The notes below the pieces were generated by a model, which ran no database searches, was not told where the DNA came from, and worked only from the letters and a program-made list of their open reading frames with translations. Shown piece after piece: positions 46,201-53,682 of a stretch of DNA of 64,000 nucleotides (the first letter of the stretch is position 1; each line of letters starts with the position of its first letter). The DNA comes from Zelonia costaricensis (lineage: Eukaryota > Euglenozoa > Kinetoplastea > Trypanosomatida > Trypanosomatidae). The stretch is from positions 62,001-126,000 of the forward strand of contig JASAOO010003554.1 of NCBI GenBank assembly GCA_030849075.1, in the 5' to 3' direction. A program made the position numbers and the translations under genes.

Positions 46201-47417
46201 CGTTCCGCGGGGGTGCTGTCGCGGCTGCGGGTGCGGTAGTCGGTGTTGGCAGTGTCCGCGTCCTCTGCCGTGGTGGTGGCGTGTTCGATGGCGCTGAAGG
46301 GCGGGTCGGGTAGCGAGTCGGTCGTGGCTGCTGCTGCTGCGGCGGCGGCGGCGAGGGCGGCCGTGTGGGTGCCCGACTCCATCGTGAGCTCGACCAGCGA
46401 CGTGTGCAGGCTGTCGGAGCCGATCTGCGGCGCAGCAAGAGGGGATGAGAGCCGGTCTTGGTACCCAGCGGTGCCCTCGGCACCCGGTGGAGCTGGTGCA
46501 GCGGCCTCCGCGGCCGCAGTGTCGGGGTTCACGTCCACGTCCACGTTGCGCTCGTCCTCAGTGTCGGAGAGCTGCTGCCGCTCCACGGAGGACGTGGCGC
46601 TGGTGGTTGTGGCGGCGTACAGGAAGGTGAACGGGCGCACGGCGGGGTGCGGGTCCAGCAGCAGCACGTGCGCTGCGTCGCGATCCTCTGCTGGCGGTGC
46701 CGCGGTGTCCCCGGCGCGAACGTCTGGCGATGACGCCGCGGACTCGACGTCGCCGTCGGAGCCATCGCGATGCTCATCCACCGCCACGACCCGGGCGGCC
46801 GCGTGAGGGCTCGCGGCGAGCACGGTGGAGGGGGCGGGGGATGCAGGCGTGCGTCCGCCGTCAGAGCCGTGCGGGGGCAGAGCCTCGGAGCGCACCGACG
46901 CCCGCGCGCTCTCCGCAGCGTACGGCGCCGGCGGCGGTGGTGGGGGCGGTGGCACTCGGCGGGTGGCCACGCGCGGCGCAAGTCCGTCGCTCCCTGCCGC
47001 AGTTGCCGGCGCAAGTGGTGGGGTCGCTACTGCTGCTGCCGAGGTCAGCGACGGTGGAGGCACTGGGGCAGCGCCGGCGCTGTTCACGGGCACCTTCACG
47101 TAGAGGGGCGTGGGGTGGCCGCAGGAGCGTACCTCCGTGTTGTACAGCAGCTCCTGTTGCTGCGGGGGCTCTGCGTGGAAGACGGGACGAGGCTCTGGTA
47201 GTGCTGGGCTGTGTGGGAGGCTGCTGGAGCGGTGCAGCAGCAGCGATGACGTCAGCGACGAAGACGCTGAGCCGGGCGCCGGCGCTGGTACGGAGGCGGG
47301 TCGCTCGGGTGGAAGCTGCAGTGACGGCAGTGCTGCTGGGGCTTCGCGCTCAGTCGGAGGGAGCTGTGGCGGGTACCCGTCCACCCCCGCCGAGAATTGC
47401 AAAGGCGCACCGTTCAT
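40263..47417 (-). CDS. Hypothetical giant low-complexity protein with coiled-coil core
   Basis: The protein has 2384 residues. The frame extends to a GTG at 47585 through a CA repeat; the first ATG, at 47417, was chosen. The N-terminal 1000 residues are Ala/Pro/Ser/Glu-rich with acidic patches. At about 990-1222 the protein becomes strongly helical, with Arg/Glu/Gln/Leu-rich coiled-coil sequence such as CRIMEEDERHEVIEKAEAQA and ARLRQRELTWASMDVALRS. An acidic helix follows (EEVDWELVEDVVEELDEII). A Thr-rich tract lies at about 1429-1462. A single CxxC (VPCSLCRSPG) occurs near 1646; with only one pair it is not a convincing zinc site. The rest is Arg/Ser/Pro/His-rich and probably disordered, ending PMRYVTFV. 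I recognise no domain. The general look, a coiled-coil core in a disordered shell, resembles that of cytoskeletal scaffold proteins, which is only an analogy. Confidence 0.8.
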   Translation of the reverse strand: MNGAPLQFSAGVDGYPPQLPPTEREAPAALPSLQLPPERPASVPAPAPGSASSSLTSSLLLHRSSSLPHSPALPEPRPVFHAEPPQQQELLYNTEVRSCGHPTPLYVKVPVNSAGAAPVPPPSLTSAAAVATPPLAPATAAGSDGLAPRVATRRVPPPPPPPPAPYAAESARASVRSEALPPHGSDGGRTPASPAPSTVLAASPHAAARVVAVDEHRDGSDGDVESAASSPDVRAGDTAAPPAEDRDAAHVLLLDPHPAVRPFTFLYAATTTSATSSVERQQLSDTEDERNVDVDVNPDTAAAEAAAPAPPGAEGTAGYQDRLSSPLAAPQIGSDSLHTSLVELTMESGTHTAALAAAAAAAAATTDSLPDPPFSAIEHATTTAEDADTANTDYRTRSRDSTPAERPAEEDAGAASGPHAKPAATAPTTAAAVSAQSNSAQQPTSAVEAAGDGDDASDVCSLHDSEAAALLLGVPADVAPAPPSDTRRGSSGDAGQQARVPLAPPSPEPAIVEAGASGGRTAASSRASSAAASVTSFHVVEEGPGEVPGSTLDTALAAPALTVVPATAADGAEPPHDVEVLASAEEDMEDDAVDWAVERDAEAAPVPQLVTPPTPAAHPVYGGDVVSGVSATHGTVSPVMLAEQTRVSSELPAARDSLAVASTAAHTGHRDVPPTHLQHRTPVPPASAEGSPAAPAATHYDPPADVDDVGEVSEVDEVEQDSVPPVNTADALHQQREEEAGAASAPLPAPSAADPWRPVPAARAWGTETAAQVEPAYASRAGAWRWPPSNRGVPSVSQTRLPVAWASSGAAALFRQRPVARDLMADVDVSDDDGARGGADAEPQQEPQQEAAEDTTVCSPWPPEAAGPTPATRAHAAAVDRLVQAHRRVVASAPLDELVALEQDGRRQVMYAMLQDRQAVLHEEAAAYAVVTLPRMPPPPAASAGARTRVEKAEEAGMLRAHAAWVPPLPPSPLGPSHQLLHGAARSSQSAAAALLATFTPPPPTSRAEVERLLRTRGVSSGASLGFVSAALFADELLRREVVEDAETGARAMLHRLCQCDSDAMNPYNLVVQEMLARQRLIAAEQLDRQRARSLQNSPAADVSELLSIGRELAMCRIMEEDERHEVIEKAEAQARQRLRELHWRGLAARLRQRELTWASMDVALRSALDDVVFDETQAREEVRVEAIRALTELLESASGAAVRHAQQQQRVQQRHLPKQLTANMTSMAKNSERRDVAAAAAAAAETEVTHATVQAQWPTQKRSAVVACDHTAPAAAQHAAEEEVDWELVEDVVEELDEIIATPDAPVLEAAPANGASSPSVSSSVSLPGTPCVRPLARPTDAVASATTSAGAAAAAAAAAATLAAAANFATVAAAAHSGTNSAGPDMQRFFEWDPTSNSASLQRPPRPSEDANAAHAPHSSASSPSPHLTNMTVMTTTGNTTANATGTTTKTTTATTTTTTTSSSRNAAGRVRKTHDTTAAAPAPSANAAAVAVADTSSSESRRSPTTLLQSYCDDQQHKGVSSAELSALMNALRTSEAAVTAARHGARSSGAPTTQQQSADPRAAAALADAGVREGADEDSPREEQVEAHVRPSAPRVESPDDVADVSATAASSPSASPPPPARLTATAAAVKGARVVNRHTVPCSLCRSPGLGYAALLRRYAPEQLDQSPLPSPALSLSPSSSSGRHYADSDVYAYDALHTRHAGPPTRPTALGPLPWERLQVLDGLYEARDDVNAVAVHADDSTAGAATVVAVAAPGVVSPSELSLVTPARAIFPDLRRPWSSTRRRTSPFASILDADRPAAARRPPLQQQQQLVLEVVTARRSAGASSAPRAASSGGVVDDVTVSPMSSALRESRSRSESPSRTHPAAAWVAAHLHEEPLTRGALMHAHAHRDESDAVGGAREHQLPHRPHNLDQSSCSRRRCDTATSAGTSAPLLITRLPLECGPGVWMSASSDGGRRGVRHVLATTTPPRTRPPPTTLSGAVAEAARAGDAVVRLPTTVAELLGVPQHTRLPLGDAGGDPVDVNREQRRRGSATAAVRPHASPYSYVDVFYRNKTPVASTVHPQPSRSTPARSPPSKTHDTAAAFVAARCSAVERREVVHELRQVLRAPTPSTSPRSHRLECSAKHRDPQSQRRRASHASSASTAVLAADSVTPTKGDVGDDVAQAEECCFDAYDDATAVLRSVAAVTHAGRQRRRHSRASTVMSPAPSPALPPPPPVTRRASGSADVARPRRASALAAPPPPSLPLTPSRDAERLATSYRVLPAPSPSFELTPHSPRRLDRSALSPPSSAAAVATAARSSSTARSSLAHPPSTAVVAAVIASRWGGAAAAAVSPTRTQPLRQWHPLGQGRVPSPRRRASGSISATEAAPMRYVTFV

Positions 47418-48396
47418 CGAACAGAGGTGCACGAAGGGGGGATGGGGCGGGGAGGGGAGGGAGGCTGACGGAGAGTGGTGTGTGTGTGTGTGTGTGTGTG
47501 TGTGTCTGGCTGACGTGCACGTGGTGTCGCGGTACGGTGTGGATCTGCTCTGGCGCAGCGCTGCACCGCACACCCACAGGCACACACACGCACAGCGCGC
47601 GGGCGAGGAGGATACACGCCGGTGTGAGTAGCGTAGTCGGAGGCTGAGAAGCCTCGGAGACTGCTATGCGAGCACTGAGCACGTGCTCGGTGTGCGATTG
47701 GGAGGAAGGGCTGAGGCTGAGCAGGTGACGGCTCGTCTTCCCTTCTACTGCGCTCTCGGATAGGTCTAGGCCAGCGTGCAGACACACATACACACAGAAG
47801 TGCGCAGTTCGTGCGCCGGCAAAGATGGAGAGGGAGGGTGTGGGACTGGCTGCTACCGGAGCGGCACCTGCGGTCGAGAAGTTCGGTGTGTGCGTGTGTG
47901 TGTGTAGCATAGGAAAGGGCAAAGAAAAAGTGGGGGAGGTGGATAGATGGATGGGAGAGGGGGGGGGCGGGGGGAGGCCCTGCATGAGGAGGCCTGAGAG
48001 AAGGCTGCCGCGGGTGTGTGTGCGCGCGAGGGCCGACAGAGACGGCGGAAGGGGTGGGATAGGGGAAAGCGGCGCTGATGAGTCGCTTGTGCGGCCTGCG
48101 TGCGTCCCGCCTCGACGTCGGTGAAGGCCACGGACGCGGAGATCGTGCGGCTGTGCACATCGGCGTGCACCAACAGCGCGTCGGTGCATCAGCTGTCGCT
48201 GCGATTTCGCTTCTAGTGCAGTTCTTCACGGTGCACACCACGGTGGATGGTGTCCTTGTGGAAGGGAAGTAAAGAGGGGGCAGAGGGGAGGGGGTGACGG
48301 GGGTGGAGAGGGGTGACGGCCGCGGACAGCGCGGTGAGTCCGGACATCCCCGCGACGGCGCTCGTGACGCTGGCGCTCACGCCGTTTTTTTTTTTG
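47418..48396. other. Intergenic region, 0.98 kb
   Basis: No supported gene. A TG repeat on plus (47479-47505) lies about 62 nt upstream of the ATG at 47417. Pyrimidine-rich stretches occur on the coding strand near 47418-47460 and 47690-47715, but no single acceptor AG stands out for the downstream gene. A G run lies at about 47960-47975. A T homopolymer on plus at 48385-48395 directly adjoins the stop of the 1476-residue gene. Confidence 0.5.
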
Positions 48397-51300
48397 TTAG
48401 AGTCCCACAGCGGCAGCGTCGGCGGCTTCGTAGAGACACCGCAGCAGTCGCACCAGCCGCGCGTCCTGCAGGCTGCCAGGCCGCACGCGAGCCTCCAAAC
48501 GCCGCAGCAGCGCGAGAAGCCCGGCGAGGCCGAGGAAGCTCGTCGCCACTGCCTTACCGCGGGCGTCTGTGGCCGCACCCGTGTGCGGCGCCGTCCCGCT
48601 GCTGTCCGCGTCGCCGCTGTCCACTGGAACGTGCAGCAGCTCGCAGAGGACTCCGAGCACTGCGTGGGGAAGGGTGTGCTGCAGCACCGCCTGCGTGGGC
48701 GATGGCATGTCCGCCGTGTACGGCAGCAGCGCGAGGTCTGCAAGGCACTCACCCAGCACCTCGCGCAGCCGCGTCTGCGAGGCAGGCTCGCCGTCGTGTT
48801 GCAGCGCGCGCCACCCGGTGCGGTACACCCGCGCACCGAAGATGCTCGCGACGTGGCGCCGCTGCTGCCAGCTGCTGGGCATCAGCACGAGCGAGTCCGC
48901 CTCCGCACCACCGGCGCCGTCCCCACCGCCCGCGGCATCGGCGGCGGCGGAGCGGGGCACGACACAGAGGAAGAGGTGCTGCAGGTACCCCATCCACAGC
49001 CGCACCAGCCCCCACGGGCGAACCGCGGACGCAAACACGCAGTGGTGCACCGTCTCCAGCACCCCGCGGAAGGCTGCGATGTCGTCGGTCGTGCAGAAGG
49101 TCGCGGCGCGCCCCACAAACTGGCCCACCTCGTCCTCGCGGGCCATGCGGTGCTGCTCCTCCAGCGCGGCACGCAGCGCGTGCAGGGCGCGGGCACACGT
49201 GCGGTACGCCCCCACAACGAGCAGCAGCGCACACGGCGCCGGCGCCAGCGAGGCCGGACCCGCAGCCGCGCGACCGTGCCGCATCAGCGCCGCAGCGAGG
49301 CGTGCTTCGACAGCATCCTCGTCCGCGCGGCGCGGTGGCGCGGCGGCCGCTGGCAGACCCGCGGCAGACGCCAGCAGCGATGTGGTACCCATCGCTGTGG
49401 CGATGGTCGGTGACACCGAGCAGCCGTCCTCCTCCCCCTGCGCAACACCGGCGGGAGCGTCGATGAGATCGCGACCGTGGCGCGACTGCGCGTCGATGGC
49501 GTCAATTTCGCGGGCGAGGGCGGCTGCTCCGCTGCCACTGCCGTGGCCCGCGTCCGCCCTTCCCCCATCTGAGGCGGGCGAGCTCGACCCAGCCGGCGCC
49601 TCGAGTGCGTCCCACGGCGAGAGCGGAACACCGACCGCGCTGGGGTGCTGTCGCAGCGGAGGCGGCATCGTGGACGTCAGCGCGGACGCGGTGCGTGCCG
49701 TGTCGTCGGGTGCGGCAAACCACGATGCCATGTGCGCCCCTTCCGCCTCCGCCGAGGCGTAGCGCTGGCAGAGGGCGGTGTGGCGCTGCACGAGGAGGGC
49801 CGCCTGCTCCACGTCCCACGGCAGCGTCGTCATGCCGCTGGCGAGCAGCACAAGCACGTGCCGCGCCACGGCCGTGTCAGCCCACGCGGCCTCACCCGAC
49901 CGCACGCCGGCATTGGACGTCTCTGCTGATCCTTCTGGAGCTGCACCGGGGCCGCCGCGGCTGTCCAGCAGCACCAGCAGCGGCAGCAGGTGCGACGCGA
50001 GCAGCGACTCATCCTCGCGGGCCATGCGGCCGCGCCGCTCGAGCTGAAGCAGCGTGCCGTGCACGAGGAGCATCCACAAGCGCGCGTCACCGCGCACAAC
50101 GCACAGCAGCGGCGTGTCGCTAGACTCGCGCAGGAGCTCGTGCAACCGCTCGACCGACCGCGTGAAGAGCCGCTGCCGCTCCGGGCGCAGCACGAAGAAG
50201 CAGCTCTGGTCGAAGACGGCCGCAAAGTCGGCAGCGATGCCGCCCAGGACGGCGCTCGCAGCACCACCCTCGCCGCCCCGCGCGTCGGCCGTGGCGGGCG
50301 CCGCGTGCACGAGCGCGGAGAGCAGCCCCGCCATCATCACCCCCTCCGCCGCGTCCTGCTCGCCGTCCTCCGCCGACATCCCCGGCTCCACTGCCGCGGC
50401 CGCGGTGGTGGTGGTGGTGGTGGTGGTGGGTGGCGCCAGGAGATCTCCAGATGGCGTCGTCATCGCCGGGTGACTGCGGCCGTGCATCAGTGTGCGCTCC
50501 ATGACGTGGTTGGTGTCTGCCAGCACACTCGTCAGCACCCGCGCGCGCTGCCGCCAGCGCCGCTGAAACACATCAGCGAAGGCGCTCGCAGTGGCCTCTG
50601 CCGCGTCTGTCGCCCCGACCCCATCACCGGGTTGCTCGCCGCCTGTCGTGCTCATCCACGCACCTTCCTCCGGCGCCTGCACACGCAGCAGTGTCGGCTG
50701 CAGCTGCCAGAGGTACGCGCCAGACGTGTGCCGCAGCGACGGCAGCGCAGACGGCGCACATGCCAGGCCTGCGATCAGCGATCGCGCGAAGCTGTCCTGC
50801 AGGGCCGTGATGTTGTGCGCGAGCGCCTGCAGCGCGACCGGCATGGCGGTGGTCGAGGTGCTGTGCAGGACACCGGTGCGCAGCGCCAGCACCGCCTCGC
50901 CGTACACGCGCAAGGCCACGCGCAGCTCACCGAGAAAAGCGTGCACGGCGTCCCGCACGAGGCACTCGTACAACCCCGCACCATCGGCCGCTGCTGCGCC
51001 GCCCGACTTTCCCACGTCGTCGCCGCCGCCGTGGTGCGCACGCTGCAGGGCTGCCGACATCGTGCGCTCCGCCGCGGCGACGAGGCACTGCAGCCACAGC
51101 CAATGCGTCTCCGACACGGAGTGCTGCTTCACGTCCGCGGCGAGGCGGAGGCGGCGCCAGTGCTCCTGCTGTGCGGTCGGCATGCGCCGCACCCCCGCCT
51201 TCTCCATGTCCTCCTCCGCAAGGGCGCGTGCCACGGCGTCGTCCGTGTACAGGTCGGCGCCGTAGAAACCGTACAGCACGTACCAGCACCGCCACAGCAG

Positions 51301-52827
51301 CCGCGCGTGCTCGCGCGCCGCCGCTTGCACGGTCACTCGCACGGCGGCGAAGGCGTCGGCTGCCGCGTCACCTGGCGCGGCCTCCACACGCGGCCGCTTC
51401 GCACCCGGCGCCGACCGCCTCTCCGCCGCTTCCTCCGTCGTCACCTCAGCCTTGACGCCCGTTTCTGCAGTGCTGCCACGGAGGTGATGTGCGACGGCGC
51501 GAAGCTGCACCGCTGTCAGTCGCCCCGCCCACTCCGCCCACGACGCCCGCGCCTCCCCCACGAGGCGTCGCAGCAGCACCGCGAGAAGCGCGTGACCCCC
51601 GTGGCCGAGCACCATGAAGGACTGCGCGGCGCGTGCGAGCGTACCGGTGAAGTACATCACCTCGCCGATGTGCTGGCGCTGCTCGTCCTGCAGAGCGATG
51701 CGCCGCTCACGCAGCCGACGACGGGCAGCGGCGAGTGCAGTCGGCGGCGCAGACACCGCGGCCGCCTGCGCCTCTGTGACGAGGTCCATCAGCGCATCCG
51801 CCCACCCGTCCTCCCTCGCCAGCGCAGCCGGGAGCACCGCCGCGGCCACGGCGTTGAGCATGCAGTGTATCGTGCCGGCGCCGCTGTCGCGCCCTGACGT
51901 CGGCGGTGCGCCCGCTGCGGCGGTGGTGTGCCGCCGCTGCGTCCACTGTGTGTACATGGGCACGAGGAGGAAGCGCAGCCACAGCAGCGGGGCGTCGTGC
52001 ACGAGGTGCGCCGCGAGGGCCCGCACCGAGGCCAACTCGCCGCCTGCACCACTGCCACCAGCCCTGCTCCCGCTGGCACACCCCCGAGGCTGCTGCTGCT
52101 GCTGCTGGAGGGGCAACCGGAGGTGGAGGGCCTCGAGCGCCTGCTGCAGGACCCGGGTCACGCTCGCACCACCGCTGCCCCACACACCCGGTGGCGGCGG
52201 CGGTCGAGACGCCGCACCGCCCTTTGCCGCCGCGTCGCTGCCGCCGTCGTGGGCCGACGACGCGGACGATGCGCCGGCCGATGGCGCCCCGCTGCGGCGC
52301 TCGCTCTCCTCCTCCCCCTCCCGCTCCTCCGCCTCACCGCCGTCTTCGCCGTCGCGCACCCACAGCTGCTCCAGCCACGCCGGGTAGTCACCGCCCCACA
52401 GCAGACTTGTGCACTCGCGAATGAACCGCGCGTGGGCGGCGCCTTCTCGCGCACGCACGCCGCCTTCGCGCAGCGCTGGTGCATCACCGGCGACAGCGGC
52501 CGACACGGCGCCAGACGACGCGCCGCGGACAGACGCGGCGGCGGAGGGGGACGTGGCGGCGGTCGCCGGCGGTGATGGCGTCGACCTCTGCACTGCGGCC
52601 CAGAGGAGGGGCAGCTCGGACAGGAGGGGGCTGCCTCCTGTGCCGGAGAGCGGCAGGCCGCCGGTGATGATGCGCTCGAGGCGGGAGAGACTGCTGCCCT
52701 GGGCATGCGATGCAGGGGCTGCTGCAGCGTGGGGCACGGCCTCGGCGAAGCGCAGCCAGCGGTGCGCGGCGGTTAGCGGCGGCGCCGCCGCCGCTGCATG
52801 TGAAGTCCGTGCCTTGGTGTGCTCCAT
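48397..52827 (-). CDS. Hypothetical alpha-helical protein, 1476 residues
   Basis: The frame is open to a GTG at 52872; the first ATG, at 52827, was chosen. Compared with its neighbours the composition is closer to a folded helical protein: many Leu/Ala/His/Arg with regular spacing, interrupted by low-complexity linkers (for example an acidic EEREGEEESERR segment near 150-180 and poly-Thr/Gly linkers). Helical blocks include LLWLRFLLVPMYTQWTQRR, HALLAVLLRRLVGEARASW and, near the C terminus, VLQHTLPHAVLGVLCELLHV. These suggest a helical-solenoid protein of the HEAT/ARM or Urb-like kind, but I cannot assign a family and see no catalytic motif. No signal peptide or clear membrane segment is seen. 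Its stop codon is followed after one base by a run of eleven A on the coding strand. Confidence 0.8.
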   Translation of the reverse strand: MEHTKARTSHAAAAAPPLTAAHRWLRFAEAVPHAAAAPASHAQGSSLSRLERIITGGLPLSGTGGSPLLSELPLLWAAVQRSTPSPPATAATSPSAAASVRGASSGAVSAAVAGDAPALREGGVRAREGAAHARFIRECTSLLWGGDYPAWLEQLWVRDGEDGGEAEEREGEEESERRSGAPSAGASSASSAHDGGSDAAAKGGAASRPPPPPGVWGSGGASVTRVLQQALEALHLRLPLQQQQQQPRGCASGSRAGGSGAGGELASVRALAAHLVHDAPLLWLRFLLVPMYTQWTQRRHTTAAAGAPPTSGRDSGAGTIHCMLNAVAAAVLPAALAREDGWADALMDLVTEAQAAAVSAPPTALAAARRRLRERRIALQDEQRQHIGEVMYFTGTLARAAQSFMVLGHGGHALLAVLLRRLVGEARASWAEWAGRLTAVQLRAVAHHLRGSTAETGVKAEVTTEEAAERRSAPGAKRPRVEAAPGDAAADAFAAVRVTVQAAAREHARLLWRCWYVLYGFYGADLYTDDAVARALAEEDMEKAGVRRMPTAQQEHWRRLRLAADVKQHSVSETHWLWLQCLVAAAERTMSAALQRAHHGGGDDVGKSGGAAAADGAGLYECLVRDAVHAFLGELRVALRVYGEAVLALRTGVLHSTSTTAMPVALQALAHNITALQDSFARSLIAGLACAPSALPSLRHTSGAYLWQLQPTLLRVQAPEEGAWMSTTGGEQPGDGVGATDAAEATASAFADVFQRRWRQRARVLTSVLADTNHVMERTLMHGRSHPAMTTPSGDLLAPPTTTTTTTTAAAAVEPGMSAEDGEQDAAEGVMMAGLLSALVHAAPATADARGGEGGAASAVLGGIAADFAAVFDQSCFFVLRPERQRLFTRSVERLHELLRESSDTPLLCVVRGDARLWMLLVHGTLLQLERRGRMAREDESLLASHLLPLLVLLDSRGGPGAAPEGSAETSNAGVRSGEAAWADTAVARHVLVLLASGMTTLPWDVEQAALLVQRHTALCQRYASAEAEGAHMASWFAAPDDTARTASALTSTMPPPLRQHPSAVGVPLSPWDALEAPAGSSSPASDGGRADAGHGSGSGAAALAREIDAIDAQSRHGRDLIDAPAGVAQGEEDGCSVSPTIATAMGTTSLLASAAGLPAAAAPPRRADEDAVEARLAAALMRHGRAAAGPASLAPAPCALLLVVGAYRTCARALHALRAALEEQHRMAREDEVGQFVGRAATFCTTDDIAAFRGVLETVHHCVFASAVRPWGLVRLWMGYLQHLFLCVVPRSAAADAAGGGDGAGGAEADSLVLMPSSWQQRRHVASIFGARVYRTGWRALQHDGEPASQTRLREVLGECLADLALLPYTADMPSPTQAVLQHTLPHAVLGVLCELLHVPVDSGDADSSGTAPHTGAATDARGKAVATSFLGLAGLLALLRRLEARVRPGSLQDARLVRLLRCLYEAADAAAVGL

Positions 52828-52897
52828 CAAGCGGTCTATTACAGCGCGGTCCGCTCCGGTAGGTGTGCACACAGCTCAAGACTGTGAGTCCGTGTGT

Positions 52898-52930
52898 CTG
52901 CGGCGCGTGCCCGTCGTGTTGGAGAGGAGT
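52898..52930 (-). other. Possible spliced-leader acceptor for the 1476-residue gene
   Basis: On the coding strand a short pyrimidine tract (plus about 52917-52930) is followed by CCGCAG with the AG at 52899-52898, 71 nt upstream of the ATG. A second AG at 52883-52882 is an alternative. The tract is shorter than in other genes. Confidence 0.3.
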
Positions 52931-53576
52931 TCTATGTGGTGCCGAGTGCTACGTGTGTGTGTGTGTGTGTGTGTGTGTGCCGCTGCGAGCGCGGCCGCAG
53001 GTTCCAGTGCGTGCCCTCGTGTGGAGACGTTCAAAGGTCAAGAGGGGGGGGGCAGCTGGTGCTCAGGCGCAGCGCGGGCCCCGTGGTGAAGCTGCCGGGC
53101 GATGCTGCAAAGCCAAGGTCGAGGGAGATACGGGGAAGAGTCGGTGTGAGCGCCTAAGATGCAGGCGCGAGTGGTAGTGTGCGGCGCAGGTTGAGTGCCA
53201 CGACGCAGGAAAGGGCACGCCCTCCCGTCCACAGACCCACCCCCGGCGCATGTGACTCGAGTTGCCCGATGGGAGAGGAGAGGAAGAGAACAGGAAGCAG
53301 ACGAGGCCTGGCACACCACGCCGAGCCGCCCTCGCCATCGAAGGCCACTGGCCTTCCCCTCTCCGATCAGGACGGCGCTGCACACTCGCCGCGCCTCCAC
53401 GGTGCCCATGCGGTTGCATGCTGCCTTCTTCGGTGCTGAACGTGTGTGTTCTCACTGCAACACAGGCCCCAGTGCTAGCGCACGGAGTTTGCACAAGAAA
53501 GTCGGTCCGTCTATGCATGCGTCTCACTCGATGTGCGTGTACAACGCAGCCTCCGCCCAGCCCCACACTGCCCCCT

Positions 53577-53579
<3 letters not shown>

Positions 53580-53613
<34 letters not shown>
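53580..53613. repeat. CA dinucleotide repeat in the 3' flank of the LRR gene
   Basis: About seventeen perfect CA units on plus, that is TG on the coding strand, 69 nt after the stop codon at 53683. Confidence 0.9.
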
Positions 53614-53615
<2 letters not shown>

Positions 53616-53682
53616 TGTGGGCACTCGACGAGATGGGGGGGAGCGTGTGAGAGAAGAGGAAGAGGAGGGTGGCACGCACACA

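Larger units (their letters stand above)
52828..53682. other. Intergenic region, 0.86 kb
   Basis: No supported gene. It contains a TG repeat on plus at 52953-52979 upstream of the 1476-residue gene. In the 3' flank of the LRR gene a perfect CA repeat on plus (53580-53613) lies 69 nt after the stop codon and reads TG on the coding strand. Confidence 0.55.
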
